From positions 1 through 64,000 of the forward strand of contig JAQBNN010000280.1 of assembly GCA_028288505.1 (NCBI GenBank): a stretch of 64,000 bases of DNA, given 5' to 3'. Below the pieces are notes generated by a model, which was given only the letters and a program-made list of their open reading frames with translations, was not told the DNA's origin and ran no database searches. Positions 16,986 through 26,362 of this stretch are shown piece by piece. Made by a program: the position numbers and the translations under genes. The first letter of the stretch is position 1; the number at the start of each line of letters is the position of its first letter. Source of the DNA: Segetibacter sp. (lineage in GTDB: Bacteria; Bacteroidota; Bacteroidia; Chitinophagales; Chitinophagaceae).

Positions 16986-19373
16986 CTACTTATTTGCTGT
17001 TAGAACCAATTTTGCTTTTGGCATACCGGGAGCTGTTGCATAAAGCGTGATTGCACCTGGCAGAGCTTTTGTTTTTAGTATAACCAAACACTTGCCTTGC
17101 CATGTATTTCGTTCAGTGGCCTGGAAGCTTTCCACGCTCTTTGGATTTGAATTTCCTACGCCTACAATTGTGGCCGCACCTTCAACAGTAAATTTTATCA
17201 ACTCTTCTGCTTTAGGATTTCTTACTCCATTTGCATCAACTAACTCTACGGTTACATAACTTAGGTCTTGTCCATTTGCCTTAAGTGTTTTCCTGTCTGT
17301 AATTAGTTTTATAGCAGCAGGTTCATTAGCCGTTTGTATAGTTGAAAGAGCAACTTGTTTATCTCCGCTATAACCTACTGCTCTTAACTCTCCAGCAGCA
17401 TAAGGAACACTATACGTTGCGATAAACTTAGTAGAACGATTTGTGGGTTTCTTACCCAATGATTTATTATTTAAGAAGAGCTCAACAGCTTCACATGAAG
17501 AGTATACAGACACTTCCAACGTACTATCTTCATAACCTTTCCAACTCCAGTCAGCAACCACATCCTGCCAATTCCAACGGCTCCAGGCTTCCAGCTTCGC
17601 ATTCCACTCCGGAAAAGTTGGCTTAGGAGGTTTCACAAAAACCGACAACTGATCCTTCATCCAAAGAGCGTCGCGATAGTATGATTGAGGACGCTTCCAT
17701 CCGCATACATCTATATCGCCGCAATAAGCAAGGTTCCATGGAAAGAAGTTTTTGCTTTGAGGATAGCCTAACCATCCAATACTCGCTTCACCAATATAAT
17801 CCATGGCCGTCCATACAAAATCTCCTATTACCCATGGATGATCTTCAACATCCATCCAATAATCAAAAGCATCTAATGGAAAAGACTCTGCACCATACAT
17901 TACCCAGTTTTGTAAACGCTCATGGTCGCTTTCATAACTTGCTTCACCATAATTGTATCCTGCAACATCCAAAGCTGCAAGAAAAGCATCAGGCTTTTGG
18001 TCGATGCCATTTACACCGGCAGTAACTGGCCGGGTTGTATCTAAAGTTTTTATATGGTCAGTAAGCATTTGTGCAACAGCAGCAACTTCAGGTTTACCGC
18101 GGTTAGGTATTTCGTTACCTGTGCTCCACATAATAATTGATGGATGATTACGATCCCTATAAACCATGCTCTCAATGTCCCTTTGCCACCAGTCGTTGAA
18201 GTATAAATTATAATCGTTGCGATTCTTTCTTTCTTTCCAAGTGTCAAAAGCTTCATCTATCACTAACATTCCTAATCGATCGCATGCATCTAAAAAAGCA
18301 GGAGATGGGGGATTATGTGAAGTGCGAATAGCATTATATCCGCTTGCTTTAAGCAATTGAACTTTCCGTTCTTCTGCCCTGTCGTAAGCTTTAGAACCAA
18401 GTGGTCCGTTATCGTGATGTATACACCCACCTTTTAACTTTAGGGTCTTTCCATTTAATTGAAAACCTTTAGCCGCATCAAAGCTGATTGAGCGAATACC
18501 GAAAGGTGTTGTAACAACATCGACTAATTTATTGTTTTGGAATACTTCTGTAACTGCAGTGTATAATGCAGGTGCTTCTGCTGACCAAAGCTTCGGTGAC
18601 GCAATATTTACATTCTGAACGAATTCAAAAGTAGCATTAGGTTGTATCACTTGTTTAGATGAAGCCTTTGCCTTTTCAACCCCCGATGCATCTTTTATTT
18701 TTGTTACAAGATTTATTGATGAAGCTTTTCCAGTCTCGTTCTGAACTTTTGTTTTTACATTAGCTGTAGCTGCAGTAGTACTTACTTTTGGCGTGGTAAC
18801 AAAAGTGCCCCATTGCGCAACATGAACAGGATTAATTGCACTTAACCAAACATGACGATAGATTCCAGAGCCGGAATACCAGCGACTATTTCTTCCCTCA
18901 TTTCTCACCTGCACGCTAATTACATTCTTTCCATTCCAATTGATGTTGTTAGTTACGTCGTAACTGAAAGAAGTGTAACCATAAGGATGATTGCCTAAAG
19001 GAACACCGTTGATCCAAAAGTTTGCATTCATGTAAACGCCATCAAATTGAATAACTATTCGTTTACCTTTTTGAATTGTTGGAACTGCAAATGTTTTCCT
19101 GTACCAGCTTATTCCACCTACTGTAAAGCCAACATGTACTTGCCCAACTGCATTTGAATCGAAAGGGGAGTTTGTACCGGGCAAATCTTCAATACTATAA
19201 TCATGAGGCAAGTCAACCTTTCTCCATTTGGCGTCGTCAAAAGTTGCGAGCCTTGCTGCTGTATCATTGCCCCTGAAGAAACGCCAATCGTTATCAAACA
19301 AAATTTTTTGCTGGCTTAACGCTTCATTTGAAACGATGCATATGACTAATAGAAAAAGTATTCTTACAATCAT
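16986..19373 (-). CDS. GH2 beta-galactosidase-type hydrolase with DUF4982 and C-terminal Ig-like domain
   Basis: 795 residues from the ATG at 19373 (MIVRILFLLVICIVS, a signal peptide); an upstream in-frame ATG at 19418 adds 15 polar residues and is unlikely. Order: sugar-binding jelly roll (to about 185, WYSGSGIYRHVWL), Ig domain, TIM barrel (HNPPSPAFLDACDRLGMLVIDEAFD), DUF4982-like domain and a C-terminal GH2 domain (VTVELVDANGVRNPKAEELI). The acid/base is the glutamate in STGNEIPNRG (436 counted from 19418) and the nucleophile is the glutamate in MYGAESFP (511). It is probably a periplasmic exo-enzyme removing beta-galactose or a related residue from pectin or arabinogalactan side chains. 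The exact sugar is not fixed by these motifs. Confidence 0.9.
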   Translation of the reverse strand: MIVRILFLLVICIVSNEALSQQKILFDNDWRFFRGNDTAARLATFDDAKWRKVDLPHDYSIEDLPGTNSPFDSNAVGQVHVGFTVGGISWYRKTFAVPTIQKGKRIVIQFDGVYMNANFWINGVPLGNHPYGYTSFSYDVTNNINWNGKNVISVQVRNEGRNSRWYSGSGIYRHVWLSAINPVHVAQWGTFVTTPKVSTTAATANVKTKVQNETGKASSINLVTKIKDASGVEKAKASSKQVIQPNATFEFVQNVNIASPKLWSAEAPALYTAVTEVFQNNKLVDVVTTPFGIRSISFDAAKGFQLNGKTLKLKGGCIHHDNGPLGSKAYDRAEERKVQLLKASGYNAIRTSHNPPSPAFLDACDRLGMLVIDEAFDTWKERKNRNDYNLYFNDWWQRDIESMVYRDRNHPSIIMWSTGNEIPNRGKPEVAAVAQMLTDHIKTLDTTRPVTAGVNGIDQKPDAFLAALDVAGYNYGEASYESDHERLQNWVMYGAESFPLDAFDYWMDVEDHPWVIGDFVWTAMDYIGEASIGWLGYPQSKNFFPWNLAYCGDIDVCGWKRPQSYYRDALWMKDQLSVFVKPPKPTFPEWNAKLEAWSRWNWQDVVADWSWKGYEDSTLEVSVYSSCEAVELFLNNKSLGKKPTNRSTKFIATYSVPYAAGELRAVGYSGDKQVALSTIQTANEPAAIKLITDRKTLKANGQDLSYVTVELVDANGVRNPKAEELIKFTVEGAATIVGVGNSNPKSVESFQATERNTWQGKCLVILKTKALPGAITLYATAPGMPKAKLVLTANK

Positions 19374-19415
19374 GTTGTTATTTTTTTTTGTACCAGCAGT
19401 GTCACTTTGTTTAAT

Positions 19416-19637
19416 CATCGTTGCGTCGCAATCCGTTCATCTTTTATCGCGCTTTGTAGAGCTTTTTTTTGACCAACTAAGGCGGGGAGACAAGGAGTTT
19501 TACAAAGGGCTTTTGCTACCAAATCTCGAAGGCGGAAAGTAAGAGCTAAGATAAGTCTCTGTGTTCCTCCCTGTCGCTATGGGTTCAAACTCTGCTCAAT
19601 AGAATTACAACATGTACAAGAGTGCGATGCAACAATG
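19416..19637. repeat. Inverted pair of subfamily A repeats (19416-19433 and 19614-19637)
   Basis: The left copy is minus-oriented and shortened (CATCGTTGCGTCGCAATC). The right copy is plus-oriented (GTACAAGAGTGCGATGCAAC then AATG) with one uncompensated change in the palindromic core. They lie in the 298-base gap between the GH95 and GH2 genes. Nothing else recognisable is in this gap apart from a short AT-rich stretch upstream of the GH2 start. Confidence 0.65.
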
Positions 19638-19671
19638 TTTATATGACTTCTTTCGCCTGGTAAATAATAAA

Positions 19672-22476
19672 TCACTTAAGGTTTAACGAGCCATCCAAGC
19701 TATATGTCTTACCCTTTGTTGTTTTAATATTCATCGTCTTACCATTGTAACGTAAGATGCATTCACCTCCTGCATTCGATGTTACATCTACCTGTTGCAA
19801 CTTGCCTTGTTGCCATTTTATATTCAATACAAAGCCACCTCTTGCGCAGATACCTTTCACCTCGCCATCAGCAAAAGCAGTTGGTAAGGCAGGCAGTAAA
19901 TCAATATATTTAGTATGACTTTGAACAAGCATTTCACCGATACCAGCAGCGCCACCAAAGTTCCCATCGATTTGAAAAGGTGGATGCGCATCGAAAAGAT
20001 TTGGATAAGAACCGGCACCACCTTTAACAGGGCTTAGCAACATTTGAACGAGCTTGTATGAATGGTCTCCATCTTTAAAACGAGCCCATAAATTTATCTT
20101 CCAACCAAGGCTCCAACCTGTTGCAGCGTCACCTCTTTCGATAAGAGATTGTTGTGCGGCTTTAATGAATGCCGGCTTATCATCATAGTTAATTTCATCA
20201 CCAGGATAAACAGCCCAAAGATGAGACACGTGCCTATGCTTATCGTTCGGATCATCAACATCTTGCAACCATTCCTGCAATTGACCACGCTTACCAATTT
20301 GGTCGGGAGCAAGTTGAGCAAGCTTTTGCTTGAGTGTATTGCGTAATACCTTATCTGTATTTATAACCTCGCTTGCAGCAATTACATTTTTAAAAAGAGC
20401 CCTGATAATCTGGTGATCCATACTTGGTCCGGCAACCAAACCACCATGCTCGGGAGAGTTAGAAGGCGTACTGATGAGCCAACCAGTTTTAGGATCTTTT
20501 ATCAAAAAAGTATTGAAGAACAAAGCAGCATCTTTCATGATAGGATAAGCCTTGTTCTTTAAAAAGTTTACATCTTTTGTAAACAGGTAATGCTCCCACA
20601 AATGATAGGTTAACCAGGCAGCACCTGTAACCCATACACCATGATTGGAGGCATTGATTGGAGCAGTACCCCGCCATAAATCAGTATTATGATGCAGCAC
20701 CCAACCAGGCGCATTGTAATGAACCTTTGCCGTTTGTTTACCTGCCTCTGCAAGCTCTTCTATCATCTTAAAGAGAGGCTCGTGCATGGGTGAGAGATTA
20801 AGCAATTCTGCAGGCCAGTAATTCATCTCTGCATTAATGTTGGTAGTATACTTACTGCCCCATGGTGGCGTTAGCAAATCATTCCATATACCTTGTAAGT
20901 TAGCAGGTCTTGTGCCTGGTCGTGATGATGATATCAACAGGTAGCGACCATACTGAACATACATTGCTGCAAACGATGCATCCTTTGAAGTAGCAAACTT
21001 CTGCAGTCGCTCACCAGTAGGAAGGTTTGCATTTTCATTACCCGAAAGATTAATAGAAAACGTATTGAAATACTTTTGGTACTCTGCAGTATGAGCAGCT
21101 TTAATTTGAGTATATGTCTTGCCTTTCAAAGCTTGCAAATCTTTCTTTGCAAGAGCGTTTGCATCAGCAGTAACATCTTTATAATTTTTATAGTTAGTAG
21201 CTGCAGTTAGGTATAAAGTAACATCATCCGCATTGCTAACAACAATCTTATTGTTCTCAATTGTTGCCTTGCCTTTATTAATTACAACCTTCAAAAAACT
21301 CTCGCCTTTTAATGCGCCATTCTTCACCTTAACTGATAGGCCTAAAGTATTCGCATCAACTTTACGTGTAGAAGAATATTTATGCGGACTATTTAAATCA
21401 ACATCAAAACTGATGCTTGCAGGCTTGCTTGAAGTAAGGTGAATAATAATTGCCTGGTTAGGCTGACTAGCTAAATATTCACGAGTGTACTGAACTCCAT
21501 TAACACTATAAGTTGTACGACTAACAGCCTTTTCAATATCAAGCTCACGCTTATAATTAGTAGCATTAGTATGATTAGCAAAGTTTAGAAACACGTCACC
21601 AAAAGGTTGATAGTCGGCCTGGTAACGAGGTGTTGCAGGCGGCTCATCATTCTGAATTTTATACTTCCATAAACCATTCAACGATAACTTACTCTTCTCA
21701 TCTCCACCAACAGGATATACACCAATATGCCTCGTTGTATCTTTATAACCAGCAATGCCGCCCTTGTCAAAATAGTTCAGCACTTGTATCGCAATCGTGT
21801 TCTTACCGGCCTTCAAAACATCCTTACTAATGGTATACTTTCTTGCGTCGGTATTATCCATCGTTCCAACCTGCTTGCCATTTACGTAAGTAAAATCCTG
21901 GTCACGTATCCTGTTCAAATCAAGCACAAGATCTTTACCAACCCATGCCGCCGGAAGTTCAAAGGTTGTTCTATACCACACTGCTCCATCCAATCCTTCG
22001 AAGCCCACTGTTTCCCAACCTTCGTATGCAGGCACCATCATTGTCTTCCAGTCCTTATCATTGTAATCTACCAATGCCGGGTTTCCTGTCAAACCTTTCA
22101 ACGAACGCATTGCATTAAACCATTCCCCTCTTTTGCCTTCGCCTGATTTCAATCCCATAAACTTCTCTTCTGCCAATGCCTCCGCTTCTTTTTGTTTGCC
22201 TTCAAACACCAACCTTCTTATTTCGGCTAAGTAATTTGCTGCCCCTTCCCTGTTGTGGTTTCTCGGTTCGCCTGTCCACAATGTTTCTTCGTTAAATTGT
22301 ATCCTGTCTTTCTCCACGCCTCCAAATATCATTGCCCCCAATCTTCCGTTGCCGATCGGTAATGCCTCTACCCATTTGGTTGCAGGCTTGTTATACCAAA
22401 GCTTCAAGTCTTGTTGCGCAAAGCTTGCAACTATTGCTAATACAAATGATATTGTTATGATGGCTCTTTTCAACAT
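19672..22476 (-). CDS. GH95 alpha-L-fucosidase/alpha-L-galactosidase with an inserted jelly-roll domain
   Basis: 934 residues, longer than typical GH95 (about 780), with a signal peptide (MLKRAIITISFVLAIVASFAQ). The N-terminal GH95 domain starts with EALPIGNGRLGAMIFGG (38-53). It is interrupted at about residues 110-290 by a GH2-type sugar-binding jelly roll (LDGAVWYRTTFELPAAW, YVNGKQVGTMD, AGKNTIAIQVLNYF). The catalytic barrel keeps all family residues: N546 and N548 in TTNINAEMNYWPAE, E676 in SNSPEHGG and D837 in FQIDGNFGG. The enzyme is an inverting hydrolase of terminal L-fucose or L-galactose, acting in the periplasm on pectin or xyloglucan side chains. It is probably transcribed with the following GH2 gene, though a repeat-bearing gap lies between them. 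Confidence 0.92.
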   Translation of the reverse strand: MLKRAIITISFVLAIVASFAQQDLKLWYNKPATKWVEALPIGNGRLGAMIFGGVEKDRIQFNEETLWTGEPRNHNREGAANYLAEIRRLVFEGKQKEAEALAEEKFMGLKSGEGKRGEWFNAMRSLKGLTGNPALVDYNDKDWKTMMVPAYEGWETVGFEGLDGAVWYRTTFELPAAWVGKDLVLDLNRIRDQDFTYVNGKQVGTMDNTDARKYTISKDVLKAGKNTIAIQVLNYFDKGGIAGYKDTTRHIGVYPVGGDEKSKLSLNGLWKYKIQNDEPPATPRYQADYQPFGDVFLNFANHTNATNYKRELDIEKAVSRTTYSVNGVQYTREYLASQPNQAIIIHLTSSKPASISFDVDLNSPHKYSSTRKVDANTLGLSVKVKNGALKGESFLKVVINKGKATIENNKIVVSNADDVTLYLTAATNYKNYKDVTADANALAKKDLQALKGKTYTQIKAAHTAEYQKYFNTFSINLSGNENANLPTGERLQKFATSKDASFAAMYVQYGRYLLISSSRPGTRPANLQGIWNDLLTPPWGSKYTTNINAEMNYWPAELLNLSPMHEPLFKMIEELAEAGKQTAKVHYNAPGWVLHHNTDLWRGTAPINASNHGVWVTGAAWLTYHLWEHYLFTKDVNFLKNKAYPIMKDAALFFNTFLIKDPKTGWLISTPSNSPEHGGLVAGPSMDHQIIRALFKNVIAASEVINTDKVLRNTLKQKLAQLAPDQIGKRGQLQEWLQDVDDPNDKHRHVSHLWAVYPGDEINYDDKPAFIKAAQQSLIERGDAATGWSLGWKINLWARFKDGDHSYKLVQMLLSPVKGGAGSYPNLFDAHPPFQIDGNFGGAAGIGEMLVQSHTKYIDLLPALPTAFADGEVKGICARGGFVLNIKWQQGKLQQVDVTSNAGGECILRYNGKTMNIKTTKGKTYSLDGSLNLK

Positions 22477-22531
22477 TATTGATATTCTGTTATTTTATTT
22501 TTATGTACTAAGCATTGGTAATTCTATTAAG

Positions 22532-22766
22532 CATCATTGCGTCGCACACTTGTACTGTTGTTACATTTTGCATCGAAACTATCACGCAAAGGCGCAAAGT
22601 TTAAAACAAGACGCAAAGAAAAACTTGGCGTCTTTGCTTCCTTTGCTTCTTTGCGTGAACTATTCCAGCTCGTCATCGGGAGGAACGAAGCAATTCCCAT
22701 GAATTCAAGCAATCCTGTTTATAATTAAGGAGATTACTTCGTCCGTACCTGCTCGCCGTCACGAAT
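22532..22766. repeat. Three repeat types in tandem: A repeat, CGCAAAG inverted repeat, degenerate CGTCATTGCGAGG repeat
   Basis: The gap 22477-22777 has no gene. It holds a minus-oriented A copy at 22532-22555 and an inverted repeat at 22582-22659 with arms TCACGCAAAGGCGCAAAG and CTTTGCTTCTTTGCGTGA. A decayed copy of the CGTCATTGCGAGG family follows at 22671-22766 (CGTCATCGGGAGGAACGAAG on the left). The CGCAAAG type is another dispersed family known from many bacteria. The three stand side by side without overlap. Confidence 0.7.
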
Positions 22767-22777
22767 ACCAAACAAAC

Positions 22778-24352
22778 TTATTGCACCTCAATCCTCTCCT
22801 CAACCTCGTCCCCTTTCACCAAAGCCTTAAGCGCTGCACCAAGATTATTATTCTTCATCGTAACACCCTTTGTCTTATCACCTTTAACTGTTAGGAAAAC
22901 TTGTGTTGGTGTCTCCAGATTGTTGTTATACAAAAACACCTGCTGCACATTATTCAAAGTAATATTAGAAACACCCGAAACAGGCTTAAGGGTTTTAAAA
23001 TTATTAATAGTTAGGTTACTAACATTCTCTGCATTTAATGAAGAGCCTGTTTCAGTTGTTATCCTTACATTATGAATCTCTATGTTTCTTGCTTCTTTAA
23101 TTGTCGCTCCAGTCTTTGCTTGAAACTGCATATCATTAAACGTGATATCTTCTACTGGCATTTCTGCAAGACCATTAATAAAAATAGCCTGGTTAGTTTG
23201 AGCAGTTATATTACTAAAGTGAATATTACGAAATTGAGGCGTTCTTTCAGAAACGGGTGCAGGATCTGTTTTAGCATATTGCATATCCAACACAATTGCC
23301 TGGTCCTTTATGTTCTTCATGATAATATTATCGACTCGTATCTCTTCAACAATTCCACCACGACCTCTTGCTGTTTTAATACGTATACCTCTATCAGTTC
23401 CATCAAAAACACAATTAGAAATTGTGATCTTCCTTACATCACCACTCATCTCGCTACCGATAACAACACCACCATGTCCGCTTAACATTGTACAGTTAGT
23501 AATGGTATAATTTTCGGCAGGCATTGCTTTAGTTCTGCCTGGCATATCCTTTCCCGACTTAATAGTTATACAGTCATCACCCACACTAATATGGCAATTG
23601 GAAATATGAACATACTTACAACTTTCAGGATTGATACCATCCGTATTAGGCGAATTAGGATTATTAATGGTTACAGCATTAATAGTTACGTTCTCACAAA
23701 ATTCAGGGTTAACTGTCCAAAAAGGTGAATTGATAATTGTAATCCCGTCTATCAGAACATTTTTACAATACATCGGTTGAATAAAAGGCGGCCTTAAAAA
23801 CCCGCGTTTCATTTGCGCCGGATTGTCAGGCAAAAGAATGTTTTTATTCAAGCTATCAAAAATGTATTGCCACTTACTTCGTGGCTGGTTCTCTTTATAA
23901 CCTTCTACAAAATCCCACCACTTTTTACCGTGCCCATTAATCAAACCTCTTCCTATTATTGAAATATTTTCTGCTTTATAGGCATAGAATAAAGGTGAGA
24001 AACTTGTAACATCAACACCCTCATACCTGCTTTCAACCATTGGCAGGTAATCATCAAAGTTGTCACTAAAATGCAGTTCAGCACCTGCATCAATGAAGAT
24101 GGTTATGTTGCTTTTTAAATGAATAGGACCAGTTAGGTATTTACCTGCAGGAAAGTAAACTGTACCTCCGCCTTTTTTTGATGCTGCTGCAATTGCTGCA
24201 GCAATTGCTTTTGTAGCAATCTTACTGCTATCGTTTTTTGCACCGTAGGTTAGTACGTTGTAGTATTGTTGGGCAACGGCTGCTTGCAAGCTTGCAATTA
24301 GTACTAACAGTATTGCTATTGATTTTATAAACTTCATTTCTTGTTTGTTCAT
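22778..24352 (-). CDS. GH28 polygalacturonase-family hydrolase
   Basis: 524 residues; the start may also be the ATG at 24337 (MKFIKSIAILLVLIASLQA), which begins the signal peptide directly. It is a right-handed parallel beta-helix. The GH28 catalytic set is complete: NTDG with D238, GDDC with D259/D260, SGHGG with H293 and RGIRIK with R324/K326. The enzyme is an inverting hydrolase of alpha-1,4-galacturonic bonds, or of the rhamnogalacturonan equivalents in some subfamilies, acting in the periplasm. It lies in the pectin-type gene set, ahead of the GH95 gene. Exo or endo action cannot be told, but the large loops before the helix (IFDSLNKNILLPDNPAQMKR) suggest an exo-acting pocket. Confidence 0.93.
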   Translation of the reverse strand: MNKQEMKFIKSIAILLVLIASLQAAVAQQYYNVLTYGAKNDSSKIATKAIAAAIAAASKKGGGTVYFPAGKYLTGPIHLKSNITIFIDAGAELHFSDNFDDYLPMVESRYEGVDVTSFSPLFYAYKAENISIIGRGLINGHGKKWWDFVEGYKENQPRSKWQYIFDSLNKNILLPDNPAQMKRGFLRPPFIQPMYCKNVLIDGITIINSPFWTVNPEFCENVTINAVTINNPNSPNTDGINPESCKYVHISNCHISVGDDCITIKSGKDMPGRTKAMPAENYTITNCTMLSGHGGVVIGSEMSGDVRKITISNCVFDGTDRGIRIKTARGRGGIVEEIRVDNIIMKNIKDQAIVLDMQYAKTDPAPVSERTPQFRNIHFSNITAQTNQAIFINGLAEMPVEDITFNDMQFQAKTGATIKEARNIEIHNVRITTETGSSLNAENVSNLTINNFKTLKPVSGVSNITLNNVQQVFLYNNNLETPTQVFLTVKGDKTKGVTMKNNNLGAALKALVKGDEVEERIEVQ

Positions 24353-24386
24353 TGTTAATTCTAATGCTCACCGTCTTACATATGAT

Positions 24387-24480
24387 CGTCATTGCGAGGA
24401 ACGAAGCAATCTGCTCTTACACTTTGATCCGATTTATATTAAATCATCAGATTGCTTCGTCGTTCCTCCTCGCAATGACG
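24387..24480. repeat. Dispersed CGTCATTGCGAGG-type inverted repeat
   Basis: The left arm is CGTCATTGCGAGGAACGAAG then CAATCTGC. The right arm is CAGATTGCTTCGTCGTTCCT then CCTCGCAATGACG. It lies in the 139-base gap between the GH28 gene and the MGH1-like gene and could end transcription in either direction. It is the best preserved copy in the window. Confidence 0.8.
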
Positions 24481-24491
24481 AACACTTTATT

Positions 24492-26051
24492 TTAAATGCT
24501 CACCTTCACCTGCTTCAACTTACTGCCTTTGTAAATCTCTTTACCATCAGCATATATTCTAAAGCCTTTGCCTTTGTTATACCTTGTTCCATCCTTGTCG
24601 AATAGGATGGTCACTTGCTTACCATGATACATCACTTTATCAAGGCAGAACCAGTCCCATTTGCCTTCGGGTATCAATGGATATACTTCTAATACATTGT
24701 CTTGTCTTGGCTTTAACCCTATCAAATCACTTATAATTAAATCTGCAAAAGATGAGTGGTTGTAATAGCTGCTCCGAGGGTTGTCACCTTTTAGCCATTC
24801 GCCATTCTTTTCATCCTGGTATTCTCCTAAATAAGGCAAGCCTCTTTTTTGGTGCGACCAGGCGTAGGTATACAATTCATCATAGAACACTTTTGATGTC
24901 ATGCCATCCTTATTCTTGTAATTGGTCAACAAGTTGGATAAGCCTTTCAATGTTTGCGTTGTAGCGTAAGGCCAAACAGGACCATCCCACTCGCAGCCGT
25001 GGCCAGAGCCATGTGTTCTAAATAGTGGATGTCTGCGTTCTGCTGTTGTTAATCCCCATGGTGCGTTGAAACCTGTTGTGTCCGTTATTTGCTGCCATTG
25101 TTTGGCGTATCTCTTTTTATCATCGGGAAGATTAAAGTACCACGGAATATAACCAATGGCTTCCATAGCTTCATTTAATTTGCCATTAGGATGGCGGACT
25201 TTGAAGAAGCTTTCTTTACTATCCCATAAGCTATCCTGCACAAGCTTTTTTAATAATGCCGCTTTAGGTTTGTATATCCTCTTTAGACTATCTACTCCAA
25301 CTAACTCTGCCATTTTAGTAAGTGCGCCTGCATTGCCATACATATAGCTGTTGATGGTTGGCCTCATGTTCTTATCCTTACGGCTGCCACTGATAGATTC
25401 TTCCATGGCATCTCTTACATCGAACTGCCAAAACATTTGGTTGGGTAATTTCTTGTCGGCTTCCCATTGCTTGTAATCCTGGTGGAGGACTTGTATGTTC
25501 TTTTGGATGAAAGATTTGTCGTGCTTAACGAGATAATAATTATAGACAGCATTTTGTAACCAACTACTAAAATTCCTTAAGTGAGGTTTTGGAGTTTTTG
25601 GATCAACATATAACCAAAAGTTTATGTAGTCGTTGATGTATTGAGGGTCGCGTAACCAGCGGCCTTCGTAAATGTGATGACCTAAACCACTGCTGATCGT
25701 ATTGTATTTACCTCCGTGGTTCATTGGTGTAATAAACTCAGTAAATACATAGCCATCTGGTGTTTGTTTTAAGTGTTTACGGAAGCACCACCAGCGGTAG
25801 TAGTAGATCTTTTGGAGAGTTGTATCAGGGCATTCGAAGAGTGGAATGTTTTGTGAAAGCCAATCGTATGCTTTGTCGTTGGGGACATAGTTCCTTACGT
25901 ATTCGCTGTCTATCGAGTTGAAGTAGGTGACGTAGCTTTTCAACTTATCATTGGTTAAGACGCCATTACCTGGTTGACCAATAGCAATAGAAAATATACT
26001 AAGGCTAACCCCTAACAGAAATGATAGTTTAATTCTTGAGCTACTTTTCAT
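24492..26051 (-). CDS. MGH1-like (alpha/alpha)6-barrel glycoside hydrolase
   Basis: About 519 residues from the ATG at 26051 (MKSSSRIKLSFLLGVSLSIFS, a signal peptide); the longer form from 26084 has polar residues ahead and is less likely. The helical toroid is evident: IYYYRWWCFRKHLKQ, FITPMNHGGKYNTISSGLGHHIYEGRWL, FWQFDVRDAMEESISGSR, MYGNAGALTKMAELVG, and GCEWDGPVWPYATTQTLKGLS resembling the WxGPVW of GH63-type enzymes. Residue D in DVRDAMEESI and E/D in CEWDGPVW are the likely acids. I associate it with the mannosylglycerate hydrolase-like group. The real substrate in pectin-type PULs is not known to me. A C-terminal small beta domain is present (VTILFDKDGTRYNKGKGF). Confidence 0.75.
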   Translation of the reverse strand: MKSSSRIKLSFLLGVSLSIFSIAIGQPGNGVLTNDKLKSYVTYFNSIDSEYVRNYVPNDKAYDWLSQNIPLFECPDTTLQKIYYYRWWCFRKHLKQTPDGYVFTEFITPMNHGGKYNTISSGLGHHIYEGRWLRDPQYINDYINFWLYVDPKTPKPHLRNFSSWLQNAVYNYYLVKHDKSFIQKNIQVLHQDYKQWEADKKLPNQMFWQFDVRDAMEESISGSRKDKNMRPTINSYMYGNAGALTKMAELVGVDSLKRIYKPKAALLKKLVQDSLWDSKESFFKVRHPNGKLNEAMEAIGYIPWYFNLPDDKKRYAKQWQQITDTTGFNAPWGLTTAERRHPLFRTHGSGHGCEWDGPVWPYATTQTLKGLSNLLTNYKNKDGMTSKVFYDELYTYAWSHQKRGLPYLGEYQDEKNGEWLKGDNPRSSYYNHSSFADLIISDLIGLKPRQDNVLEVYPLIPEGKWDWFCLDKVMYHGKQVTILFDKDGTRYNKGKGFRIYADGKEIYKGSKLKQVKVSI

Positions 26052-26130
26052 AATTTTTTTACTTCTTAATCTAAATACAATCACTTGTTTCGAGCTGCTC
26101 TTTAAATTCTTATCATGTTTCTATTCTATC

Positions 26131-26314
26131 AGCAGATTGCTTCTTCGTTCCTCCTCGCAATGACGGTTCCAATTTATCTTTATCCGCGCAAGAGTGCGAC
26201 GCAATAACAAAATAACCGTTTTTGAATTTTTATCACCTTTACAATCCACCAGCAAATTGCTTCGTCGTTCATCCTCGCAATGACGATACAGTAAAAGGGT
26301 GCGACGCAAGGATG
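26131..26314. repeat. Alternating CGTCATTGCGAGG half-repeats and subfamily A copies
   Basis: The gap 26085-26362 has no gene. It holds a half-repeat (CAGATTGCTTCTTCGTTCCT then CCTCGCAATGACG) ending at 26165 and a partial A copy at 26187-26205. A second half-repeat ends at 26285, and a second A copy follows at 26291-26314 (GTAAAAGGGTGCGACGCAAG then GATG). The units alternate in the same order and orientation, as if a two-part block had been duplicated. Confidence 0.65.
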
Positions 26315-26362
26315 ATGCTATGGAATACTACTGCTGGTAACATAATTATTCTTATTAGTTGA

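Noticed and set aside
22253-22728. Open frames across the gap between the GH28 and GH95 genes
   Set aside because: They run through the CGCAAAG and CGTCATTGCGAGG inverted repeats and the antisense of GH95; repeated DNA explains them.
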